A DNA stretch of 41,603 bases from Chloroflexota bacterium. GTDB lineage: Bacteria; Chloroflexota; UBA6077; SHYK01. The stretch is from contig DASRDP010000064.1 of NCBI GenBank assembly GCA_035652535.1, forward strand, positions 1 through 41,603. The letters run 5' to 3'. Shown here piece by piece: positions 16,126-25,001 of the stretch. Each line of letters starts with the position of its first letter. Within the stretch, counting starts at the first letter, position 1. The position numbers and the translations under genes were made by a program. The notes below the pieces were generated by a model, which did not search any database, was not told where the DNA came from, and worked only from the letters and a program-made list of their open reading frames with translations.

Positions 16126-16191
16126 CTCAGCTTCCTTTCTCTCCCCGCGTCAGGTGTCGCGACTGTCGGGCAGCCGCTTGTCGCCGCGCCG

Positions 16192-17160
16192 TCAGTCGTA
16201 CCGGATTCGAGGATCGACGACTCCGTACAAGATGTCCGCGATCAAGTTCCCCCAGAGCACCATGAACGCCAGCACCATGAGGATCGCCATCGAGACCACG
16301 AAATCGTTGCCCATGACCGAGTCGAAGAGCAGCTTGCCCATACCCGGATAGCTGAACACCGTTTCCGTGATGGTCGCACCCGCGAAGAACCGCGCGAAGG
16401 ATGAGCCGATGACCGTGATCAATGGAAGCAGTGAGTTCTTCAGTGCATGCTTGATCACGACCGACTGCTCGGTCAACCCCTTGGCGCGGGCCGTGCGCAG
16501 ATAATCGAGCTGGAGCACGTCCAGCAAACTGTTTCGCGTGTACCGGGTCCACGACGCCATCTCTGTCAACGAGGTCACGATCATCGGCATGATGAGGTAT
16601 TTCCCGCGGTCCGTGACCTGATTCCAGAATCCGGGCTGCACGTCGCTGCTCATGATGCCGCCCGGAGGTAACCAGTGGAGGTTGACGCTGAAGAGCACAA
16701 TGAGCATAAGGCCCATCCAGAAGCCGGGCACAGAGAACCCGAAGAAGGCGAACGCCATCCCTGCGTAGTCGACGAACGAGTATTGCTTCACGGCGGAGAC
16801 AACGCCCAGAATCAGCGCGACGACGAGCGCCAGGATTAGCGCCGAGACCGACAGAATCAGCGTGTTGACGAGGCGGGGCCCGACGAGCTGCTGGACCGGG
16901 ATTTTGTACTGGCGCGAGTAGCCCAGCTGCCCCTGAACAACCTGTCCGGCCCACTTGAAGTACCGAATGTAGATCGGGTCGTCCAGCCCGTAAATCTGCC
17001 GGAGCCGCATGTAGTCTTCGTAGGTGAAGTCGGGGTTGTCCTCGAGCATCTGGTCGAGAGGATCGCCCGGCATGGACGTCAGCAGCGCGAACACCAGCAC
17101 AGAGATGAGGATGAGGATCGGGATCATCTGGACGACGCGATTGATGATGTACTTCAGCAC
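16192..17160 (-). CDS. DppB/OppB-type peptide or nickel ABC transporter permease
   Basis: The 322-aa permease starts LKYIINRVVQMIPILILISV and has six predicted membrane helices, with the family loop NPDFTYEDYMRLRQIYGLDDP near the N-terminus and the EAA-type loop DYLRTARAKGLTEQSVVIKHALKNSLLP. The C-terminus is FMVLWGNLIADILYGVVDPRIRYD. The GTG at 17160 is preferred over a start at 17181 because GAGGAGG lies just before it. It is the first gene of a two-permease transcript and is divergent from glyA. Confidence 0.93.
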   Translation of the reverse strand: MLKYIINRVVQMIPILILISVLVFALLTSMPGDPLDQMLEDNPDFTYEDYMRLRQIYGLDDPIYIRYFKWAGQVVQGQLGYSRQYKIPVQQLVGPRLVNTLILSVSALILALVVALILGVVSAVKQYSFVDYAGMAFAFFGFSVPGFWMGLMLIVLFSVNLHWLPPGGIMSSDVQPGFWNQVTDRGKYLIMPMIVTSLTEMASWTRYTRNSLLDVLQLDYLRTARAKGLTEQSVVIKHALKNSLLPLITVIGSSFARFFAGATITETVFSYPGMGKLLFDSVMGNDFVVSMAILMVLAFMVLWGNLIADILYGVVDPRIRYD

Positions 17161-17256
17161 ACGCCCCTCCTCAGCGCTCACGCCATTGCAGACGAGCTAC
17201 CGGCGCACACATTCGACAGCCCGCCACGCGGTAGGGCATGAGCCCGCGCTGGTGGA

Positions 17257-17365
17257 TGCATCGTACATAGGGTGCGATGCAAAACACAAATCAGTTTTTC
17301 TCGGAATCCCTATAAGGGAAACCTTATGGTTTGATAAAAGGTGGGAAGGTTCGCCCTCGTATACT
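17257..17365. promoter_or_regulatory. Divergent control region between dppB-like gene and glyA
   Basis: This AT-richer stretch holds three inverted repeats: arms TGCATCGTAC/GTGCGATGCA with a 5-nt loop (17257-17281, one G-T pair), TCCCTATAAGGGA (17307-17319) and AAACCTTATGGTTT (17319-17332). A TATACT element at 17360-17365 lies 50 nt before the glyA start and could be its -10, but the nearest TTGATA (17331-17336) is 23 bp away, too far for a normal -35. I did not recognise a known riboswitch here. The dense symmetry suggests repressor binding sites. Confidence 0.4.
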
Positions 17366-17414
17366 GTCGGGTGGGTGCTTCCGAAATCATGGGGCATTTC
17401 TACAGGAGGGTGGG

Positions 17415-18704
17415 TTGGCATCGACCCGGAGCGCAGTACGCACTGACGGCACCCTGGCGGAGGTGGACCCAGAGCTCGCCGCGATCCTCCGTGACGAGGA
17501 GGAGCGGCAGCGAAATACGCTGGCGCTGATCGCGAGTGAGAACTACGCGTCGGTGGCGGTGCGCCAGGCCGCGGGCTCGATCCTCACCAATAAGTATTCC
17601 GAAGGCTATCCCGGCAAGCGCTACTACGCGGGCAATCACTGGATCGACGCCGCCGAGGCGCTGGCCATCGAGCGCGCCAAACAGCTCTTTGGCGCAGAGC
17701 ACGCCAACGTCCAGCCGCACGCCGGCTCCCAGGCCAACATGGCCGCGTATTTTGCGACCCTCAATATGGGGGACACGGTCCTCGCCATGGAGCTGGCGCA
17801 GGGTGGCCACCTCACCCACGGCGCCGGCTTCAACTTCTCCGGCAAGCTCTACCGATTCGTCCACTACGGGGTCCGCCGCGATACGGAGACTCTCGACTAC
17901 GACGAGATCGAGGCGATCGCGCGCCGCGAGCAGCCGAAGCTGATCGTGGCAGGGGCGACCGCGTATCCGCGCATTATCGATTTCGCTCGCTTCCGCCAGA
18001 TCGCGGACGCTGTCGGCGCGCGTCTCATGGTGGACATGGCGCACATCGCCGGGCTCGTGGCAGCGGGCATGCATCCCAGTCCTGTGCCCTACGCCGATGT
18101 TGTAACCTTCACGACCCACAAGACACTGCGCGGCCCCCGCGGGGGCGCCATTCTGTGTCGCCAGGAGCTTGCCCGGAAGGTCGACACCGCGGTCTTTCCG
18201 GGCCTCCAGGGCGGCCCGCTGGACCACGCGGTCGCCGCCAAGGCGGTCGCCTTTCGCGAAGCGCTCCAGCCCGAGTACCGTACCTACCAGGCCCAGGTCG
18301 TCGCCAACTGTCGTGCCCTCGCGGACGGAATGGCGCGTCAGGGGGCTCGAATCGTTTCGGGCGGCACGGACAATCATCTCTTTCTCCTGGACCTCACGCC
18401 GCTGGGTCTCGACGGACAACAGGGGTCCGATCGAGCAGAGGCGGCGGGCCTCATCGTGAACAAGAACTTGATTCCGTTCGATCCCCTGCCCTCTACGCGC
18501 GCGAGCGGACTCCGCATCGGGACCGCGTGCGCGACGACCCGAGGACTCGGTGAATCGGAGATGGACACGGCCGCCGGTTTCCTCTACCGCGCGCTCACGG
18601 CTTCCGACGACGATACGCTCCGAGCCATTTCAGCGGAAGTGCGCGCGCTGCTCGACGACTTCCCGGCTCCGTTCCTGCAGCCCCTGGAGCCGGTCGGCGC
18701 CTGA
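17415..18704 (+). CDS. glyA: Serine hydroxymethyltransferase
   Basis: The 429-aa PLP enzyme interconverts serine and glycine with tetrahydrofolate and supplies one-carbon units in the cytoplasm. Family motifs are clear: RNTLALIASENYAS, LTNKYSEGYPGKRYY, ANVQPHAGSQANMAAY, VDMAHIAGLVAAG and the PLP lysine Lys236 in FTTHKTLRGPRGG. The start is taken as TTG at 17415, because AGGAGG sits 5 nt before it and the length then fits the family (about 415-430). The open frame extends upstream to 17331 without a better start. A small winged-helix gene follows. Confidence 0.97.
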   Translation: MASTRSAVRTDGTLAEVDPELAAILRDEEERQRNTLALIASENYASVAVRQAAGSILTNKYSEGYPGKRYYAGNHWIDAAEALAIERAKQLFGAEHANVQPHAGSQANMAAYFATLNMGDTVLAMELAQGGHLTHGAGFNFSGKLYRFVHYGVRRDTETLDYDEIEAIARREQPKLIVAGATAYPRIIDFARFRQIADAVGARLMVDMAHIAGLVAAGMHPSPVPYADVVTFTTHKTLRGPRGGAILCRQELARKVDTAVFPGLQGGPLDHAVAAKAVAFREALQPEYRTYQAQVVANCRALADGMARQGARIVSGGTDNHLFLLDLTPLGLDGQQGSDRAEAAGLIVNKNLIPFDPLPSTRASGLRIGTACATTRGLGESEMDTAAGFLYRALTASDDDTLRAISAEVRALLDDFPAPFLQPLEPVGA

Positions 18705-18925
18705 CCCGTCGCTCAAGTCCCGCGGCGCAGCCGGGATCTGCGACAGCCGTCCTGTGATTGACGCGTGACCCGTCTTTGTCGTGCGGAGAATTCGTTGTGA
18801 CCCCGGGACTGGTACACCCATGGCACTGCGGATTGCGCCACAAGCCCCGATTCTCCATCGCCTGAACGCGGTGCGGATCGATCTCGCGCCAGCGCCCGCA
18901 CCTTACCGACAAACGGGGGGAACCG

Positions 18926-19156
18926 GTGTTTACGCGTCGCGCGCCGGCCATCGACGAAAAGCGGATCATCGACTTTGTCGCCCAGCACGAAACGTTGAGC
19001 GAGACGTCCCTCTCCCTCGCCTATAAGCTGGGCGTGGATGCGCGCGTGGCTCGGCGGACCCTGGATGAGCTCGTTAAGGCGGGCGCTCTTCACTGCAGGA
19101 CCTTCGAGGATATCGAGCCCGTCTACTACCGGAATCCAGGACGCCGCGCGAGCTGA
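18926..19156 (+). CDS. Small winged-helix-like protein
   Basis: The 76-aa product looks like a lone winged helix-turn-helix: IDEKRIIDFVAQHETLSETS, then SLAYKLGVDARVARRTLDEL and a wing-like VKAGALHCRTFEDIEPVYYRN. It may bind DNA, but could also be a protein-binding winged helix. The GTG at 18926 is preceded by a G-rich ribosome-binding stretch (GGGGGG). The spacer from glyA (221 nt) shows no clear terminator, so co-transcription is possible. I cannot name the family. Confidence 0.6.
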   Translation: MFTRRAPAIDEKRIIDFVAQHETLSETSLSLAYKLGVDARVARRTLDELVKAGALHCRTFEDIEPVYYRNPGRRAS

Positions 19157-19266
19157 CGTTCTCCGACCGCTGATAGAATCGGTCGCGAGGCGTCGCATCG
19201 CACGGCGTACCGCCTTGCTGCCGGTCGCATCGAGAAATCCTCGGCGGCGGCCCTCCTGGAGATTCC

Positions 19267-19686
19267 GTGCCCTCGTGGCTTCCCGCGGCGAACACCGCGC
19301 TCATCGTCATCAGCGGGCTCTGCCTCGCCGTCGGCTACGCGTTCGTTCGGCGCCGCAACATTCGCGCGCACCATCGGAGCATGATCACCGCGGCTGTGTT
19401 CGCTGCCCTCTTCGTCGTCGTCTACGTCGTGCGCGCCGCGATCGGCGGTCCGAAGCCTTTCCTCGGTCCGCCGCTGTGGCACGCCGTCTACATCGCGATT
19501 CTCGTTCCCCACACGCTGCTCGCGATCGCGGTGGCGCCGCTTGCGTTCGTCACGCTCCGCCGTGCGCTTCGGGGCGATGTGCCCGCGCATCGGCGCATCG
19601 CTCGCGTCACGCTTCCCGTCTGGGGCTTTGTAGCCCTGAGCGGCTGGGTCGTGTACGTGCTGCTCTACGTGGTGGAGTGGCGTTAG
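19267..19686 (+). CDS. DUF420 membrane protein (CtaM/YozB-like)
   Basis: The 139-aa protein has four predicted membrane helices, with histidines in RAHHRSMITAAVFAALF, WHAVYIAILVPHTLLAI and VPAHRRIARVTLPVWGFV. This pattern fits DUF420, whose Gram-positive members (CtaM) are needed for heme A-type oxidase activity. The position beside the heme A synthase fusion and the oxidase operon supports an oxidase assembly role. GTG at 19267 has GGAG upstream. It converges on the ctaAB fusion with a 31-bp gap. Confidence 0.85.
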   Translation: MPSWLPAANTALIVISGLCLAVGYAFVRRRNIRAHHRSMITAAVFAALFVVVYVVRAAIGGPKPFLGPPLWHAVYIAILVPHTLLAIAVAPLAFVTLRRALRGDVPAHRRIARVTLPVWGFVALSGWVVYVLLYVVEWR

Positions 19687-19717
19687 CGCGGTCGGCGACG
19701 CGGGGGTCCGTCTCCTG

Positions 19718-21556
19718 CTAGAGCAACCGGTCGACGATCATCACGCTGAAAAGCGCTGGCAGGTACAGCAGCGAATAGCGAAAGAGGCGCCGAGCGGCGA
19801 CGTCCGACGCCTGGCGCGACAGTTGGACCGCGAGCGCGACGAACAGGCCGCCGAGAACAATTGCGCCCGCCAGGTAGATCGGTCCGAGCAGCCCGAATGC
19901 GACGACGCTGACGGTGAGAAGCGCAAGCAGCGCCGTGTAGAGCAGGATCTGGCGACGTGTCTCCGCGTCGCCGCGGACGACGGGCAGCATCGGAACACCA
20001 GCCTCCGCGTAGTCGCGCTTGATCAGAAGGGCGAGAGCCCAGAAGTGCGGCGGCGTCCAAAAGAAAATGATGGCGAAGAGGTAGATCGCCAGGAGGCTCA
20101 CGTTCCCGGTGACGGCCGCCCACCCGACCACCGGTGGCACCGCGCCTGCGGCCCCGCCGATGACGATATTGTGCACCGTGGAGCGCTTGAGCCACCGGGT
20201 ATACACGAGCACGTAGAAGCCGAACGCCGCGATGGTGAGCGACGCGGCCAGGAGATTCACCCCCACCGCCAGGATCCCAAACGACATCGCGGCCAGCCCG
20301 ACGCCGAAGCGCAACGCCGCGGGCGGGTCGACCCGGCCGGCCGGGATCGCGCGCGAAGAGGTCCGTTTCATAACGGCGTCGATATCGCGATCGATACAGC
20401 AGTTCACGGCGTTCGCGGCGCCGGCGCCGAATGCGCCGCCCAGCATCGTCAGCAACACGGTGTGCAGCGGGGGAAGACCGTTCGCGGCGAGGATCATCGC
20501 GGCCAGGGTCGTGGCGAGAAGGAGCACGATGATACGAGGCTTCGTGAGGTTGAGGTAGGCGGCGAAGGTTGATCGGCGCGACGAGGCGTGGTCCGTAGGC
20601 GCCCGATGAGCGCCCGCGCGTCCGTCCGGCGCGACGCCATGAGCCGAAATCCGGTAGCTGATGACGGCAAGCGCGACAACCGACAGCCAGAGCCCCGCGG
20701 CCCCCGCCACGTGGAGAACCTGGGCGACGGGTGGCACGCCGGTCGAGACCATCGTCGCGCCGATCGCGATCTGGGTCACGAGCCATGCCACGACGACGCC
20801 GGCTGTCCACGAGATGGCGCGGTGGTGAGGCAGCATCCGCCAGGCGCGGGCTGCCACGACGATCAGATGGGCCGAGACCGCGTAAGCCAAAAAGCGGTGG
20901 ACGAGCTGGATGTCCGTGGCGGGGTTCGCGCCAAAGGGAAGGAGCGCTCCGTTGCACGTGGGGAAACCTAGGCATCCCCACGTGGCTCCGCTGGCCCGGA
21001 CGTACCCGCCTGCGAGGATCAGGGCGTACACGGCGATGACGCCGGAGGTCGCCAGTCGGCGGAATCGGCCGAGCGTGGCGGACCCATCGTCCTGCGCCTC
21101 AACCGTCGTGGGGTCGGCCTGCACGGGCGTGGCGCGGACGGCGACGGCGACGAGCGCGCCCAGAAGCGCCATGGCGAGTCCCAGGTGCGCCATCACGACG
21201 AGTGGGGGAAGCTCCATCATGACAGTTACCGCGCCAAGGGCGATCTGCGCCGCCAACAGCAAGCCGATAGCGATACCGGCTGCCGCGACGCGTCCCGCGA
21301 AGCCCGATGCCCTGAGCCAGAGCACGATCGACGCGACGATGAAGCACGATGTGATCGCCCCCAGCACTCGATGGCTGTATTCGATCACCGACGGGATGTG
21401 CCCCGGCGGAACGACCTGGCCGTAGCAGAGGGGCCAATCGGGACATCCCAAGCCCGACCCACTGGCGCGAACGACGGCCCCCATCACGATGAGAAGGTAG
21501 GTCGACAGGACCGCCAGATAGGCGACCGTGCGAAATGCGGCCGACGTCCCCTTCAT
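19718..21556 (-). CDS. Fused heme A synthase and heme O synthase (CtaA-CtaB)
   Basis: The 612-aa membrane protein joins two enzymes. Residues about 1-300 are CtaA/Cox15 (heme O to heme A): VVRASGSGLGCPDWPLCYG, IEYSHRVLGA, ASGATWGCLGFPTCNGALLP and IQLVHRFLAY, with the heme-binding His residues and two Cys pairs. Residues about 325-612 are CtaB, a UbiA prenyltransferase (heme B to heme O): LNLTKPRIIVLLL, NAVNCCIDRDIDAVMKRT (the Asp-rich site), SSRAIPAG and TPPHFWALALLIKRDYAEAGVPMLP. Fusion probably channels heme O. It is divergent from ctaC. The synthase order follows enzyme use in reverse, with the later step encoded first. Confidence 0.95.
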   Translation of the reverse strand: MKGTSAAFRTVAYLAVLSTYLLIVMGAVVRASGSGLGCPDWPLCYGQVVPPGHIPSVIEYSHRVLGAITSCFIVASIVLWLRASGFAGRVAAAGIAIGLLLAAQIALGAVTVMMELPPLVVMAHLGLAMALLGALVAVAVRATPVQADPTTVEAQDDGSATLGRFRRLATSGVIAVYALILAGGYVRASGATWGCLGFPTCNGALLPFGANPATDIQLVHRFLAYAVSAHLIVVAARAWRMLPHHRAISWTAGVVVAWLVTQIAIGATMVSTGVPPVAQVLHVAGAAGLWLSVVALAVISYRISAHGVAPDGRAGAHRAPTDHASSRRSTFAAYLNLTKPRIIVLLLATTLAAMILAANGLPPLHTVLLTMLGGAFGAGAANAVNCCIDRDIDAVMKRTSSRAIPAGRVDPPAALRFGVGLAAMSFGILAVGVNLLAASLTIAAFGFYVLVYTRWLKRSTVHNIVIGGAAGAVPPVVGWAAVTGNVSLLAIYLFAIIFFWTPPHFWALALLIKRDYAEAGVPMLPVVRGDAETRRQILLYTALLALLTVSVVAFGLLGPIYLAGAIVLGGLFVALAVQLSRQASDVAARRLFRYSLLYLPALFSVMIVDRLL

Positions 21557-21869
21557 GAGCGCATTCCTGTGGAGCGGGATGGCCTGCAGCGTCGCGTCAC
21601 GATTCGCGGGCGCCGCCGGTGCACGGCGGCCGAGGGATGCGCACTCCGATCCTCCGGGGACGATGGTCCTGGTTCATGCGTCATCGAGGGGAGAGGTCGA
21701 CGGCGAGACTCCGCGCCGACGGCAGAACGCTCGACTGAGGCGATGACGCTGGTCGAGCCCCTGGATTATACCCCGGTGCGTTCGCGCGCCTCTCGTCTCG
21801 TGGTTGCGCCGCCTCGGGCGTGCGGCTATAGTTCTCCGGCTCAATTCCCACGCCATCCATGGGAGGACG
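21557..21869. promoter_or_regulatory. Divergent spacer between ctaAB and ctaC
   Basis: No gene is seen in this 313-bp spacer. For ctaC (+), the best promoter candidate is TTGCGC (21804-21809) and TATAGT (21827-21832) with a 17-bp spacer, ending about 38 nt before the ATG at 21870. A weaker ATTATA (21765-21770) with ATGACG at 21743-21748 is an alternative. Confidence 0.4.
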
Positions 21870-22901
21870 ATGAGTCTGCGCCGTTCGCCGTACCTGCGGG
21901 TTGTTGCATTCGGCAGCGCGTTCGTCGCGTTGCTCTCGATTGCAGGCTGCACCCAGCTCGCCAATCCCCAAGCCCCTCAATCCACGGTGATCCCGGCGTC
22001 GAACTATGGCGCCATGATCACGCAGCTTTACGTCTTGATCTTCTGGATGGCTGCCGCCGTGTTCGTCGGCGTCGAGGGCTTTCTCGTATACGCGGTCATC
22101 CGGTTCCGCCGCCGCAGGGCGAATGAGTTCCCATCACAGGTCCATGGCAACACCACGCTCGAGGTGGCATGGACGCTGATTCCCGCGGTCGTCCTTCTGG
22201 TTATCGCTGTTCCGACCATCAGCACCATCTTCGCGTCGGACGTCGTGCCGCCGAAGGTGAACCAGCACATCCAGGTCATCGGGCATCAGTGGTGGTGGGA
22301 GTTCCGGTACCCAGACCTCAACGTGGTGACGGCCAATGAGCTGCACCTGCCAGTCGGCCAGACTGTCGTCTTCGATCTCAAGACCGTGGACGTGATCCAC
22401 AGCTTCTGGATCCCCCGCATGGGCGGGAAGATGGACGTGATCCCCAATCGCGAAAATCGCCTCATCTTCACGCCGGACGAGATCGGTGAGTTCTACGGTC
22501 AGTGCGTCGAGTTCTGCGGATTTCAACACGCGAACATGCGACTGCGCCTCTTCGTCGAGTCGGAGGATGACTTCAATCGTTGGGCGAAGACGCAGGCGCA
22601 AGACGTCAGCGATCCGATCGGCGCATCGGCCACGCACGGGGCCCAGGTGTTCCAGCAGCGCGGATGCCCGGCGTGCCATACAATTAGGGGCACGCAAGCA
22701 CAGGGCGTCATCGGCCCCGATTTGACGCACGTCGGCGCACGCAAGACGATTGCGGCCGGCACTCTGGACAACACCGCCGAGAACATGGCTCGGTGGATCA
22801 GCGATACGCAGAGCATCAAGCCGGGCAACAAAATGGTGGTCGTCCCCCCAACTGGGCAGGACCTGACCGACGTGGTGAATTACCTCCAGGGGCTCAAATA
22901 G
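21870..22901 (+). CDS. ctaC: Cytochrome c oxidase subunit II with fused cytochrome c (caa3 type)
   Basis: The 343-aa subunit starts at the ATG at 21870 behind GGGAGGACG. It is a lipoprotein precursor (lipobox LLSIAGC, Cys27) with two membrane helices, then the CuA domain: His177 in DVIHSFWIP and the binding loop at 212-223 with Cys212, Glu214, Cys216, His220 and Met223. A class I cytochrome c domain follows with Cys266-x2-Cys269-His270 (CPACH) and Met322 as the likely sixth heme ligand. The fused heme domain lets it take electrons without a separate cytochrome. It leads ctaD-E-F-G. Confidence 0.97.
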   Translation: MSLRRSPYLRVVAFGSAFVALLSIAGCTQLANPQAPQSTVIPASNYGAMITQLYVLIFWMAAAVFVGVEGFLVYAVIRFRRRRANEFPSQVHGNTTLEVAWTLIPAVVLLVIAVPTISTIFASDVVPPKVNQHIQVIGHQWWWEFRYPDLNVVTANELHLPVGQTVVFDLKTVDVIHSFWIPRMGGKMDVIPNRENRLIFTPDEIGEFYGQCVEFCGFQHANMRLRLFVESEDDFNRWAKTQAQDVSDPIGASATHGAQVFQQRGCPACHTIRGTQAQGVIGPDLTHVGARKTIAAGTLDNTAENMARWISDTQSIKPGNKMVVVPPTGQDLTDVVNYLQGLK

Positions 22902-22967
22902 CGCGCCGAGCGCGGTACGCGCGCATCGAGATTCTGGGCCCGTGATGCCTCAGCGGGGAGTAAAGAC

Positions 22968-24938
22968 ATGGCAACGATCGCAGCGCCCACCGCAGCCCGC
23001 CGTGGCCTGCTTGCTCGACCAATTGCGCCGACGGGACTGTGGAGCTGGCTCACCACCATCGACCACAAGCGCATCGGCATTCTGTATGGAAGCAGCGCGT
23101 TCGTCTTCTTCCTGATTGGCGGGATCGAAGCGCTGCTGATGCGCACGCAGCTTGCCCGGCCCAACAACACCCTCCTCGGCCCGGGGGAGTTCAACGCCCT
23201 GTTCACGATGCACGGTACGACGATGATCTTTCTCGTCGTCATGCCTCTGAGCGCGGCGTTCTTCAATTACATCGTTCCGCTGCAGATCGGAGCGCGCGAC
23301 GTCGCCTTTCCTCGCCTGAACGCCTTCAGCTACTGGGTATTCCTCGGGGGAGCGATCCTGCTCAACATGAGCTTCCTCACCGGCATGGTGCCCGACGTTG
23401 GCTGGTTCGCTTACGCGCCGAACACGCTGAAGCAGTTCAGCCCCGACGTAGCGACCGACTTTTGGGTGGTCGGTCTTCAGGTCCTCGGTGTCGGAACGCT
23501 GGCCGCAGGCTTCAACTTTCTCGTGACCATCATCCAGCTCCGCGCGCCGGGCATGACCCTGATGCGCATGCCCCTCTTCACCTGGACGACGTTCATCACG
23601 TCCATCCTCATCGTTCTCGCATTCCCCGTGCTGGCCGCGGCGCTGATCGCGCTCATGTTCGACCGCCTCTTTGGGACCAATTTCTTCAACCCGGCTATGG
23701 GAGGCGAGCCCATCCTGTGGCAACACATGTTCTGGGTGTTCGGCCACCCCGAGGTCTACATTCTCATTCTTCCGTCCATGGGCATTGTGTCGGAGATCCT
23801 CCCGGTCTTTTCACGGAAGCCGCTGTTTGGCTATCCGTTCATGGTGTATGCCGTCGCCGCCATCGCGTTCCTGTCCTTTACGGTGTGGGCGCACCACATG
23901 TTCACTACGGGCCTCGGGCCCATCGCCGTATCGTTCTTCGCCGCGTCTACCATGCTCATTGCCGTGCCGACCGGGGTGAAGATCTTCAACTGGATCTCCA
24001 CAATCTACGGCGGCTCCATTCGGCTCACGACCGCGTGCCTCATGGCGCTCTCATTTGTCGGCATGTTCACTATCGGTGGGCTGAGCGGCGTCATGCACGC
24101 CTCGCCACCCGTCGACACGCAACACCAGGACACGTATTTCGTCGTGGCGCACTTTCACTACGTCCTGTTCGGGGGCGCGATCTTCGGGCTCTTCGGCGGG
24201 ATCTACTACTGGTTCCCCAAGTTCACCGGTCGGCTGCTGAACGAGACGCTGGGGAAGATCCATTGGGCGCTCTTCTTCATCGGGTTCAACCTGACGTTCG
24301 GGCCCATGCACTTCCTCGGCGTGGATGGCATGCCGCGGCGCATCTACATCTACTCAGAGGGTATGGGGTGGGACCTGTGGAACCTGGTCGCAACCATCGG
24401 CGCCTACACGCTCGGTCTGGGCGTCCTCGTCTTCATCTACAACGTTGCGCTCAGCCTCCGCTCCGGCGAGATCGCGGGGAGTGATCCCTGGGACGGGATG
24501 ACGCTCGAGTGGTCGATTCCATCGCCACCGCCGGGCTACAACTTCGCTAGCGTCCCGACCGTGCATAGTCGAGACCCGTACTGGGCGCAGAAGCACCCCG
24601 AGCTGGCCGGGCACGAGCTGGCAGAGGGACGGGCCGATGCGACGCGCGTTGCCCAGCACTCTCCCGAAGTCCACGTGGCCGACGCCGGCGCGCACGGAGA
24701 AGCCGAGCACCACATCCACATGCCCGACCCGTCGTACTGGCCGCTGGTGGCCGCGTTCGGATTGTTCCTGGCGGGGTTCGGGGTGCTGCTGGGCGCCGGC
24801 TTGGGCGACTGGCTCTTCAACCCGTTCGTCATCGCCGACTACGTGTCGGGGTCGGAGTATTACGCCGTGACCGGCGTTGGCCTGTTCGTCCTTCTGGTCG
24901 GGATCTTCGGCTGGTCCCTCGAACCCGTGAACGGCTAG
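22968..24938 (+). CDS. ctaD: Cytochrome c oxidase subunit I (extended, 656 aa)
   Basis: This heme-copper oxidase core subunit reduces O2 and pumps protons. Conserved pieces: WLTTIDHKRIGILYG, MHGTTMIFLVVMP (low-spin heme His), WQHMFWVFGHPEVYILILPS (CuB His, crosslinked Tyr, proton-channel Glu), VWAHHMFTTG (two CuB His), PTGVKIFNW (K-channel) and HFHYVLFGG (heme ligands). The GHPEVY Glu marks it as A1-type. The C-terminal extension holds two more membrane helices (PLVAAFGLFLAGFGVLL and YYAVTGVGLFVLLVGIFGW), as in Bacillus-type caa3 oxidases where subunit III helices are attached to subunit I. Confidence 0.97.
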   Translation: MATIAAPTAARRGLLARPIAPTGLWSWLTTIDHKRIGILYGSSAFVFFLIGGIEALLMRTQLARPNNTLLGPGEFNALFTMHGTTMIFLVVMPLSAAFFNYIVPLQIGARDVAFPRLNAFSYWVFLGGAILLNMSFLTGMVPDVGWFAYAPNTLKQFSPDVATDFWVVGLQVLGVGTLAAGFNFLVTIIQLRAPGMTLMRMPLFTWTTFITSILIVLAFPVLAAALIALMFDRLFGTNFFNPAMGGEPILWQHMFWVFGHPEVYILILPSMGIVSEILPVFSRKPLFGYPFMVYAVAAIAFLSFTVWAHHMFTTGLGPIAVSFFAASTMLIAVPTGVKIFNWISTIYGGSIRLTTACLMALSFVGMFTIGGLSGVMHASPPVDTQHQDTYFVVAHFHYVLFGGAIFGLFGGIYYWFPKFTGRLLNETLGKIHWALFFIGFNLTFGPMHFLGVDGMPRRIYIYSEGMGWDLWNLVATIGAYTLGLGVLVFIYNVALSLRSGEIAGSDPWDGMTLEWSIPSPPPGYNFASVPTVHSRDPYWAQKHPELAGHELAEGRADATRVAQHSPEVHVADAGAHGEAEHHIHMPDPSYWPLVAAFGLFLAGFGVLLGAGLGDWLFNPFVIADYVSGSEYYAVTGVGLFVLLVGIFGWSLEPVNG

Positions 24939-25001
24939 ACCCCCTCACGCGGAGACGATTCGAAAGAGATCTGGGAAGAGAGACAAAGGAGGAGACGGCC
25001 G

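Noticed and set aside
17331-17365. TTGATA and TATACT as a normal glyA promoter
   Set aside because: The 23-bp spacer is too long for sigma-70; kept only as a weak -10 candidate.
19683-20981. Minus-strand open frame of 432 codons inside the ctaAB gene
   Set aside because: It is out of frame with the clear CtaA/CtaB protein and is Arg/Pro-rich as expected for a shadow in GC-rich DNA.
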